A stretch of 64,000 nt of DNA from Liolophura sinensis (lineage: Eukaryota > Mollusca > Polyplacophora > Chitonida > Chitonidae), in NCBI RefSeq assembly GCF_032854445.1, contig NC_088295.1, positions 69,595,058 to 69,659,057 on the forward strand, written 5' to 3'. Positions 48,201 through 60,200 of this stretch are shown piece by piece. Below the pieces are notes generated by a model, which saw only the letters and a program-made list of their open reading frames with translations, had not been told where the DNA came from and did no database searches. The position numbers and the translations under genes are program-made. Each line of letters begins with the position of its first letter. Positions within the stretch are counted from its first letter, which is position 1.

Positions 48201-51200
48201 ATGATATGCATGCACATGCTAGGCGAAAAGGTTGTACATGTACATGTAATGCACAGTCTATGTAGGTCATGCGGATTAATGTAGTTTAGAATTATAATAA
48301 CTGGTTTCAGAATTACGTTTACCACGGCCACCTTATGGACTCTGAACTGTTATTTAGCTCTTCTCAGGTGACACACTATTATTCGTTTAATTGTTTAATT
48401 TCTGATTAGAAAAAGTTAAATGTTGAAATCAAAAGTTTCATTTTAAGGCCTTCATGTGCTTTTCAGTGTGCACAGGCCAAAGTTCAGGTGAAATAAAGTG
48501 TTACAGCTATTGATTTACAACGACATGTTTATTGTATGTGACAAGAACTTTTGGTATCAAATTGTCACATTTTGGCATTTTAACTGCTGAGTGTATATGT
48601 AAGTTGGATGAGATATTGCTCAGTGTTTAGTATTAGGATCCAATGCTTGTGCTATGATACATCATACATTGCCATACATATACAACACATGCTTTGAATT
48701 GCTGTTTTCACTTCTGTTCATTAGTGTTATTTCATCAACCTGAAAGATATATTTGAACCTTACAGCTGAAATATATTGAATATTCGCATTAAAGTTTCAC
48801 TCTGATGACTTGAGGAATTAGCAATTAGAAAAAAAAATATGAGCGGAATTGGGCTCTGTGAGTAAGACCCCCCACCTTCTAACTGCTGGAGGGATCCATG
48901 TGGCAGAGTGTTTAGCATGCAAGCGCAACACAAGGACTCCAGAGCCACTTACCAATGCAGTCGCTATGGGTTCAAGTCTAGCTCATGCTTGCTTTCTTTT
49001 CAGTAGAGGGGCCTCCGTGGCTCAGTCGGTTAGCGTGCTAGCGCAGCGTGGTGACCCAGAAGCCTCTCACCAATGTGGTCGCTGTGAGTTCAAGACCAGC
49101 TCATGCTGGCTTCCTCTCCGGCCATACGTGGGAAGGTCTGCCAGCAACCTGCGGATGGTTGTGGGTTTCCGCCGGGCCCTGCCCGGTTTCCACCCACCAT
49201 AATGCTGGCCGCCGTCGTATAAGTGAAATATTCTTGAGTACGGCGTAAAACACCAATCAAAAAAAAAAAAAAATCTTTTCAGTAAATTGTGGGAAGATCT
49301 TGCAGCAACCTGCAGATGATCAAGGGTTTCTCTCCGGCTCTGTCTGGTTTCCTTCCACCAGGATGAGTGTAATATTCTTGACTTAAAAAAGCAATGGAAT
49401 AAATAAATAAATAACCAACAAAAGTGCAAGCTCAGTTCAAGCCTTATACAAAAAAGTTCTAGATTCCCTACTCTCACTTTTTGTGGGGCCTTGGTGACAA
49501 TAAGCAGTCTTCTTGATGGAATGACTTCTTGTGCTGCTTCACATCCGTGGAAGATCACATGTCTTTCAGGAATATGAATGTAGTTTACGTGTGGAAAAGT
49601 TTGCCAGGCAATGGTTTGCCATTATATAAGTGAAACATTGTTGAGAGTGGCAAATCAAAAACAATAAAATTGATGGAGCTGCAACAGGGAGATGTAATAT
49701 TGCTAACTGTGTAAAGTTATACCGGTAAAGTTAATTGGTTACTAATTGTAAGCATTTTTTACTTATTATATCTATCTGGATTAGTTAGAGTACTTTGACC
49801 ATGGATATAATGGCTGTTGTGTGATTTTGTGTACAGAACAATTGTGCCATGGAAGGTGTTCCGTCAAATCCTGAATGAAACTCACCAGATCAGCTCACCT
49901 TTGGAGGCCATGGCCCTGAAGACAACCATAGACCTTACCTGTAATGACTATATTTCCTGTTTTGAATTTGATGTATTCTCAAGGTAGGTCCTGTTCTGTG
50001 TAGTTCATTATTGATATGGTAGATACATGGTTTCACCTTTCCAGGATGTAAGACTGGCTTTGTGTTTGAGGAGAAATGAACTTTTCAATACTTTCTTGCA
50101 CAATCCATGTGCATGACACGTCTCTAATACATTGACAATATTTGTTCAAATTGATAATTCTTGAAAATTTCAGTTAGGCTATGTTACCTTTACTCTATGG
50201 GTATTACTCATCTGTACCATATTTCAGTGAGTTTGTTGTTACAGTGTATACCAGGTATAATAACAGCATGTGTCAATGTTGACAGGTTATTCCAGCCCTG
50301 GACCAATCTGCTCAGAAATTGGAATGTGTTAGCTGTAACCCATCCCGGTTACGTGGCCTTTCTGACCTACGACGAGGTCAAGGCCAGATTGAGGAAATAT
50401 GTGAATAAACCAGGAAGGTCAGTACTGTCAACATAAGTGCATGTCAATTACCTTTAATTCTAAGCCATTGTGCAGGTTATGTTGCAGTATTTTGACATGT
50501 TCTGAAGTTCTGTTCATCTCAGACAATCAAAACAGATTTATCTGAAATTGCCTTTAAAGCTGGGAACCAATCTGAAATGTGGAAGAAGGTATCCAAACAG
50601 CCCTTTTTGAAACCGTTTTGTTTAACTGGGGTGGTCAGACTTCATTTTCCACTCTCCCATGTTAAAAGTGCTGAAATCAAGGAACAAAAATGGCACTGAT
50701 TTTATATCTCACATTGGCATGTGGATGGCATCTGGTTAATTCTGTTAGGATGCTGTAAAATAAGGGGACAGCATAAAATAAATCTACTGTAAGACAATTT
50801 TAAGTCTTTTTTTATAACCATGAAAATGCCTTTGAATTATAATTTGGGGAAAGGAGGGCAAGTGGTCCATGTGTATTATATTAAACTGTTACATGTCATG
50901 TTCCTCTTCCCTGATAAAGAGTTTCTTTAGTACACAAACATGTGGGTTAGATTAGGGCCAGCCGTCTTGTCTAAATTCCCAAATCTCTTGATCCCCGCTC
51001 CGCAGATTTTGTATGTGATATGCCAGTGGCTGGATTTTGCCTGTAATTTTACATGCACATGTATTCAGCTCTCGGTTACAAAGTAAGGCGAGGTATTGTG
51101 AATGTGTGCGTGTGGGAGGGGGGTGGGGGGAGAGGTGATGGTGTCCGAGTAAGCTTTTTGGTTTGGGTCAGTTGAGTAAGGTTTTGTGTTTGGGTCTGCT

Positions 51201-54200
51201 AGTCTCACAGTTTTCACATCACCTTTTGTGAAACTTAGTGGGAATAAGGAACACGATTTGAACATTTTACTCATTTTGATTATAAATTAGGAATGTTTGC
51301 ATTTTTATTCAAATTATAAAGTCTTGGACTTTGCCATTTTATCTTAGCCAGTACTCTTCAGTTTTGTTGGCCAGGGTAAAGTTTTATATTTAGGTCAGAT
51401 ACTTCAACAGTTTTCACAGCATCTTTATGAAACATGGTGGGAATGATGAACACGATTTGCGGATGTACTCATTTTGAATAATTGGGGATTTTTACATTTT
51501 AGCTCGCCGTTATGATGTAAGCTTTTTTATTTGGGTCATCTGTTGTCAAAGTTTTCATGACATGTTCATGACATTATACTTCTTTTTTCTGTTTTGGTAA
51601 AAATTACCGTGTTTTGAACTTGCTGTGTTCACATTCACTTCACAGGTGTATCTGTAGCCTCAGAGTAAGGTTTTATGTTTGGGTCAGCTATTATCAGTTT
51701 TCAACATATCTCCATGAAAATTCATGGGCTTGATAACCATGCCTTGATGATGTACACATATGAATTTTGTTATTATATTGGATTTTTTTTTTATCCAAAT
51801 CCCCTTGTTTTATATTCCTTTATCGCCTGTGGGCCTACTAATGAAAGGTTGAACTGTTATACTGGTTTTAGTTTTATAGGCTTTGTGAGTGTTTTTTAAT
51901 GATTTTAATTGACTTTCAGTTCAAAAATTTACCAGTTAAATAAACTTCAATTTGTTGACTAGAAATTAAGTGCAAGAATTTACCTTGGTGTATGGGAGTT
52001 TATCTGGTATACACAGTATCTGTAGAAAGCTTTCCACATCTGTGTTATTACTAGGAGCCTATGACACTGGCCAATGCATGTGCCTTTCTATACCGTTACT
52101 GAATGTTTCAACCATCCATGCAGACAGTGACTGTTGACAGCTGAATATTTGCTCAGCCAATCAGAGGGCTGTAGTGGCCACCCATAGTACACGGATAGCC
52201 AATCGTGGGAAGCGATTTGCATATCAAAAACCACTCCAGCGAGCTGGTACTTGAACACCCCACAACAAAGTTTTTTTTACTACTGTATTGCAACATTTGC
52301 TCAGCCATTAACATCATTGGAATTGTTCATGGATTGCTGCATGCAGTTCACAATTTACATATCAAAGACCACTGCCTCAGTTTTGTGCACAAATTCCCCA
52401 CAATGGCTTTGTTACCACCACAACACTTTACAACTTTTATCTTTATCCTGATTCCATTGTCTAGTTAACTGCTATAGCAGTCGAGCTGGTGGGATTCTTT
52501 GAATGCCTTGTAAGTAATTTACTGCTGGAAATTTCCTCTGTGTTGCAGATCAATTTAGTGTAAACCCAAAGTTAAATATGAAAAGAATTCAAATTTTTTC
52601 CTCACTGTCAGATTTCAACTTAGTTTCTCTACAAGGAAGTAGAGTTCAGAAATACACGTTTTGAAGACTCTCCTGCTTCCCTGATTTTGCTTGGACATGT
52701 CTGTGTATGGTTCAGCTTGACTGAACCCAACCGTGATTGTTTTCCATTTTATGAATGAACAAAAGCTGATTGTTACTTACCTGAAACCTTAAACAATGTT
52801 CTTATCTGAAGCCTTAAACAATGTTCTTATCTGAAACCTTAAACAGTGTTCAGTGCAACTTACTTATACGTTATAAAAGTGCTGAAATGAAATGAAATGA
52901 TGATTGTGTTTTTTTTTACTGGTTCTGATCTCTTGCCACAATTTTTCTACTTGAACATTTGCATACATGTAGCAAGCTTATGTGTCATCTCGATGAACTT
53001 AAATGAACAATTGGGAGTATGTTGCGGCTGAGGGGTAAAGACATTAGCCTTCTAGCTCCTGTTGTAGGACACATGAGATTTGGGTTCAAACCCTTCCTTG
53101 GACAGTGAATTCCCCAGCTCCCACTGTTTGTAAGGCCTTGGTGTCCTTGTTTTTGTTGTTCATCACCAGATGTCCTCGACCCATCGTTCAAGTGAAACAT
53201 TCTTGAGTATGACATTAAACAGAAATCAAAAACATACATAAACCAGATGAACAATTGCTGTTGTTACACCTTGTCATGGTGGGTTTAGGTTCCCACCGGG
53301 GTCTGCTTGGATTCATCCACCTGAAATCTGAATCCTGCCATTATCATCTTATTGAAATGTTTTTGGTGTAAAAGCACAATTCAAGGAAATAATTAAAAAT
53401 TGTTTGAATTAAGGAGTGGAGATCTATTAAGGATCATATAGGCTTACAACTACACTGGTGCATGTGGGTATTTTGAACAAAACAGCACTTCAGGACAGAA
53501 CTATGGTTTGTTTATGTGACCCAAAAAGTTGCAGTTCAGTCACACAGGCAGTGAGATCATTCAGAAATCAGTGCAGAATGATCTCTTGTACTGATAATGA
53601 TCAGATTCATACTCTAAGTATCAGCTTCTCTTTTATCTATGTCAGAGAGAGGATGTTGTACTTGTGCATGTGGTTAGGGCCAAGTCGATGAGTGTTGAAT
53701 GCAGACAGGCTGCCTATGTCTGGAGGAAGGAGGAGGCTGTGAGAGCTAGGGACTATTGACCTTTAACCTCTCACTGATACTTCAGACCAAGCCTATTTAC
53801 ATCCAGTGCTGAAAATTAATGAGTTCAAAATCTGTTTTTTCCATCAACGGTGTTCTTTTACACTTTGGAAAGACATCACCCACCATAGGAATCTTTGCTG
53901 ATTTCCAAAAGTTTAATGATATTACAGAACTTGCGGTACATAGTTTGCAAAAGAATGTGATCATGAACAGCAGTTTCACTGAATCTAAACTAGTCTTATG
54001 TGAATTTATATTTGTAAGATTGTCACATAACAATAAAAATTGAAGACATCGTATTGTTGTAAGCAACTCTCTGCAGATATAGCTGATGCTGTTGTCAAGT
54101 ATGCCTGAAGATCTTCATTACAGTTACCAGAAATTTTACAGGAAGGATGTATGCTCATCCTTTTGTGAAATTAAGGCCACTTAAAATTAACTACATCCCC

Positions 54201-57200
54201 TAATCCTCGAACAACCCTGACTGACTAGCACCTCACCTTTTATTTGACAAGATTTTTTTGGTTTGATTAGCTTTCTCTTCCTGTTCATTATTTTTTTAGA
54301 ACAAAATTTCTGCACTGGGTTACAGTATGCCTGCGCTTAACCCACTATGTTGTCTTCATATCATACTGCATTGCACAGTGAATTGTCCAGATTATTATTC
54401 TGTCGAAGTACATCCTATAATTGACAGTTACAAATAATTCACCACTATGTGCAAATCTATGTAAGCGTCTGTACATAATACATGTACCATCTGTGTGAAG
54501 CATACCATGTTGATACAGTATTTATGTATAATTGACACGCCTACTTTTTTCCATAGAAAGTATGAACATCTATGGGACTTTATATGCTAGTTACAGGATG
54601 CTCAGCATTATACATAATTTAGTGCTGAGAATTGAATAGCATCAGTAATCTCTGTTACTACATTACAAAGGAATCGTTCATGTGTGCATAATTTATGCTT
54701 ACAGATGCGGACTTGCACGTGTGTAGCTTATTATAAGGACATATATATATCCGTGTTGTTAGTTTATACTTTTTACATATGGACATTGCACAAGCCTTAA
54801 ACCTTCTATATCTCACGAAGCTGACCTAAAATTTTTGTCCATTACTAAGGTACTCATTCTGCCTAATGCGGTTAGTTCTGTTGAGTACATGTAGTTTCAG
54901 CATTTATTCTTAGGGCAAAAACATTAGTTAAGTCATTGCTTAAATATTTTTTTTAATGTTTTCTTAGTCATCTAAATAGAGCAGTTCTAGTTATGAAAGC
55001 TAAAAGCTAGTCACTGTAGACTGATACCCAAATGAAAGTCTCAGTTTGTTTCACACCTGTCAACATTTGTCATGTCTGTGGTAAATTTTCCTTAAAATGG
55101 TTCCCATAGATCCCATAAATTTGCGCAGTGGAAAAATGTATATGAGGTACATTTAGGACATTTTTACATACATATGTATGCTTTTGAACCCTATTATTCA
55201 GTTTGATTTAATGCTGGGTTTGATTTCTTCAAGCCATAGCTCATTTTCTTTGAAGCAGTTTTCATCCACTAAGAATCATTACATGAATGATTAATAGCTG
55301 ATAACGGTCAGCCACCTGATGGTTTTGTGCTTCCCCCAGGGTCTGTCTGTTTTCCCTGAGTATAGAGTAAAACACCAATCAAATAAATACATAAATTACA
55401 ATTAACCCTGGCTACAAACACTAGCATGGCTTCTAGCTCTCTTAAGATTCTCTGATTTGGAGGAATATAAGTAGTTGGTACTTACTACAATTACGTATGT
55501 GTGAAGGTGTATTAGAGTTAATGAGAGGTCGGATACAAGGAGTGTCCGCATGGAGAAATGTCAGTCAGCATTATAAAGAGCAACTTTTAACATCATCCCT
55601 TATTATTTAAGCCAATTTTTTTTCTGTTTAGCCTGGTGTGCGCTACTGATATGGTAGGGAGTAATGGGGATAGGCAGGGAGTGTGGCCAGCAGAGAGGAT
55701 ACAAAGTCTGAGGGTGGAGCCGTCAGACTGGATGGTTACTCAGCCAACATAAGTCATGCTACATTAAGAAATGTCATTAACTTGGTGGTTAATAGACAAG
55801 GATCAAATATACACAACATTGCATGAACTTTGGGCTGATTCACTTTTCTCACTCTTGTGGTTTGAATTGAAGCTCTCAAGAAGTTAAGATATGTTGATTC
55901 ACTTGTAGCTATGGAGATGATGTGCATATTTTTGCATGATAGGCAATCTTAATCAAACTATGCCCTCTGTATATTTTACATACAAGTGCACATTTATGGC
56001 ACATGATTAAAACTTTCAAGATACTGGTATTTGATTTCTGAAATTTTTTCTTACCATTTTTAACAACCACTGTTTTTTATTTAGTATCAGGATCTAGAAA
56101 GAAGTAGTCTTAGTTGTTGCACAACACTATTTGCTGTTGAGCATTATAGTAATGAGGGTTTTTTGTTTGTCACATTCCCTTAGTGAGCAAAATCTGGCAC
56201 GGTATATCTGGAAAAGACCAATCAGCAGTGGACACTTAGCCACACCCACAACTAGCTAGTTGTTAGGCCTGACCCCGGGCTGTATTATTTCAGCACCATT
56301 TTTCGCCAGTGCTGTCATACACAAAAGTGGGACCAGTATGTAGCATTATTGATTCATTTCAGTTTCGTTTCAATTATTCTGATAGACGTCACGATGTTGG
56401 TGTTGAGCTCTTAATTAGGACATCAGCCAATTCATATTAACTCCATGTGCCTGGGATTGGTACAAATTATAGCTTACTTGCAAACATTTGAAACAGGGAC
56501 TGCAAGGATTACACTTTTCACTTCTGAGAGCTATGTGTTACAGGATGTCTGAGGAACAAAACTGCACATGTACACATAGCCATTTTTATGATTTTTCCTT
56601 ATTGGCTGAAGATAATTTGGAGGCATCTTGTGATGATTGATAACATATAATTTATTTCATTGGTGTTTAATACTCTACTCAAGAATATCTCTCTTTTATA
56701 TAACGTTGAGGCTGGTGATGTTCATTGTGTGTGTGTGTGTGTGTGTGTGGTGGAGAGGGGAGGGGGTACAGAGTGCCAGGACAAAACATCTACCTTTGTT
56801 TGGCACCTGACAAACCTCCTGACTTCAGCCACAGCGGAACAGTGGTTTCTGGATTTAAACAGATTACAAGCCTCACGGAGGCCAAGACATTATAGGACTG
56901 AGTCAGCTGATATATTAAATTTGCTTCTAAAGGTTTAATTGAGAAAATATATTATACGGTTTCAGTCAATAGTTATTTTTAGCGCATTTTTGGAGTGGGC
57001 ATTTTTATCCAAACCAAGGCGGCATGGTTTGCGTAATGAATTATTGGTATTTCTATCCACTCCTGAGTTGTAGCATTGTGAATTCAGTCAGCTTATTCCA
57101 TTTCCGTGTACATTCCCTAGCCTTTGGCATTCAGCTGTCGTAATCATAACTACATGCATGGTGGCTTGTACCAGTTGATCAGCCAGTATATACATGTATG

Positions 57201-60200
57201 GTGGCTTGTATCAGTTGATCAGCCAGTGTATACTTGTATGGTGGCTTGTATCAGTTGATCAGCCAGTGTATACATGTATGGTGGCTTGTACCAGTTGATC
57301 AGCCAGTGTATACTTGTATGGTGGCTTGTACCAGTTGATCAGCCAGTGTATACTTGTATGGTGGCTTGTACCAGTTGATCAGCCAGTGTATACTTGTATG
57401 GTGGCTTGTACCAGTTGATCAGCCAGTGTATACATGTATGGTGGCTTGTACCAGTTGATCAGCTAGTGTATACATGTATGGTGGCTTGTACCAGTTGATC
57501 AGCCAGTGTATACATGTATGGTGGCTTGTACCAGTTGATCAGCCAGTGTATACATGTATGGTGGCTTGTACCAGTTGATCAGCCAGTGTATACATGTATG
57601 GTGGCTTGTACCAGTTGATCAGCCAGTGTATACATGTATGGTGGCTTGTACCAGTTGATCAGCCAGTGTATACATGTATGGTGGCTTGTACCAGTTGATC
57701 AGCCAGTGTATACATGTATGGTGGCTTGTACCAGTTGATCAGCCAGTGTATACATGTATGGTGGCTTGTACCAGTTGATCAGCCAGTGTATACATGTATG
57801 GTGGCTTGTACCAGTTGATCAGCCAGTGTGTACATGTATGGTGGCTTGTACCAGTTGATCAGCCAGTGTGTACATGTATGGTGGCTTGTACCAGTTGATC
57901 AGCCAGTCTATACATGTATGGTGGCTTGTACCAGTTGATCAGCCAGTGTATACATGTATGGTGGCTTGTACCAGTTGATCAGCCAGTGTATACATGTATG
58001 GTGGCTTGTACCAGTTGATCAGCCAGTGTATACTTGTATGGTGGCTTGTATCAGTTGATCAGCCAGTGTATACATGTATGGTGGCTTGTACCAGTTGATC
58101 AGCCAGTGTATACATGTATGGTGGCTTGTACCAGTTGATCAGCCAGTGTATACATGTATGGTGGCTTGTATCAGTTGATCAGCCAGTATATACTTGTATG
58201 GTGGCTTGTACCAGTTGATCAGCCAGTGTATACATGTATGGTGGCTTGTACCAGTTGATCAGCCAGTGTATACATGTATGGTGGCTTGTACCAGTTGATC
58301 AGCCAGTGTATACATGTATGAGGAGATTCCACGATAATTTTGGTTGTATTGAAATGTATGTTTTGTCTTATTGGCACCGTATTAATTTTGGGGCTTTGTT
58401 GTTGTCTTTAAATTCCTCTTTTTCAGAAATGAACTAGCTGTTGAACTGATTTTTCGTTACCTGTCAGTTATATGTCAGTCGCTAAGCATGCTACATGTAT
58501 GTTATATGTTAACCTCTTTTAGCTTTAGTTTACCCATTACATTCAGTTTTTACAAAAACTATTTTCCTCTTTTTTTTTCTGATTGGTGATAGCCCACATA
58601 GGTAACAAGACTGACTGTGTTCGTGGTTGGCATTATTTGTTTTGATGCTTGTTTTCCTACTTATAATGTATGTGTAGGTGACGTGTATAGAGCTTATAAT
58701 TGTTTTCTGTAGCTATGTGTTTCGTCTGAGCTGTACCCGTCTTGGCCAATGGGCGATAGGCTATGTGACAGCGGAGGGGCAGATCCTGCAGACTATACCC
58801 CAGAACAAGTCCCTGTGTCAGGCTCTACTGGATGGACAGAGAGAGGGCTTGTGAGTAGAAAATAAATGTCATCTTAATCAAAGTGTATTTGTGAATGTGT
58901 GCTCAGCATTGGTTTTACAATAAATATGACTTTATTGATTTCCATCTGTGTTTTAACATGTGCTGTATCTGTCAAGGCTATGGGGTCTAATGTAAACATT
59001 GGCACATGGCTGAGGAGAAATGGTAAATGAATTAGGTGTAGAGTTAGCAATATGGGTAATGCGGGGTTTGTACCTGTATTAATGTTCATTATACATGTCC
59101 ACCTGTGGTTTTAGTGGTGATTGTCATGGCCATGATCTGTGTGGTATCTGATGTGTAGTATCTGGACACTTCTGACATCAGTATTACTATTAAGAAACTA
59201 CCTTCCTGATAAGGAAGATTAGTGGAGGTGTTTTCATATCATTTTATCACATGTGAAAAGTCTTCCACTCAGATTTTCAGGCTTATTTCATATCACAGAG
59301 ACATTGTATAAGGCATATTTGCTGTTGTGTCTTCAGTTTCCTGTACCCAGATGGTCGGAATATCAACCCAGATTTGAGTTTCCTGGTGCAGGACTGCCAG
59401 GAGGACCATATAAAGGTACACAGCCTCCATGTTTAATAATTGATCACACCCACTTGTGGATAGCTTGTGGAAGTACATGTATTTCCTGTTGCCTTTTGTC
59501 TGCTTAAAGTGTACTTCCCAGGCTCTAGGCTGGTCAACTGTTTTGATGAGAGATTGCATTTGTTTAGGGAACTGTCTCACATGTGAACAAGAACTATTTT
59601 TAGTATATCTGATATTTAAGTGAAGGATTATGGACATATTACAGAGTTTTACAGAAATAATATATTCTGCTCCTAATTAAAGTAAAAAAAAACTGAGCAT
59701 TATGTCATACCCAATGTACTATAGCATTAATGTCTGATTCTTTCTGACATCACAGTATAAATACTGTACTACTTCACCTGTAGTTTGAACTGAAAAATGC
59801 ACTGTCAGGAGCACATGGAGGCCTTAAAATTATACTGTTGACGCCAAAATCAAAGTGTCTCTAACAGGAAGTTAGTCAAACTTAAAAAACAAACCTATCA
59901 TGCAGATGAATCAATCAGAATCAAGCAAAATGTTTCACTTGAAAAAAGTTAAACTTCAGGTGAAATAGAGTATTAAGCATCAATGACTTTAGATTACATA
60001 AGTTTTTTTTGTTTTCTAATTTCTAAGGTCATACATAACTAAAACAGTTACTCTTGTTATGACTTGGGTTTTATGTTTTGCTGATGGTACGTATGGAAAT
60101 GGAGTAAATGTGAAGTCAGTGTTGCAATTGTCTGAGCTCTTCTTCTGAGCTAGTTTTGCTCTTGTTACAGGTCACCCAGGAGCAGTATGAGCTGTATTGT

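Larger units (their letters stand above)
42239..49836 (+). other. CBL intron 1 (7.6 kb)
   Basis: No additional exon recognised. Contains a SINE-B copy (42825-43020), a SINE-A 3' end (43150-43258), a G-run (about 46099-46110) and a nested SINE pair near 49000. The remainder is A/T-rich unique sequence. First introns of this size commonly carry enhancers, but nothing specific can be claimed. Confidence 0.7.
50418..58712 (+). other. CBL intron 3 (8.3 kb)
   Basis: No exon recognised. Contains diverged repeats (51145-51800), a 25-bp triplet repeat (52777-52851), SINE pieces (53020-53400, 55315-55395, 56650-56720), a GT microsatellite (56730-56748) and the 40-bp minisatellite (57151-58320), which ends 392 bp before exon 4. 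Confidence 0.7.

Noticed and set aside
49067..49558. 163-codon minus-strand open frame
   Set aside because: It is the antisense translation of nested SINE-A copies.
57151..58320. CRISPR-like regular repeat array
   Set aside because: The repeats are contiguous 40-bp units with no unique spacers, inside an animal intron. It is a minisatellite.
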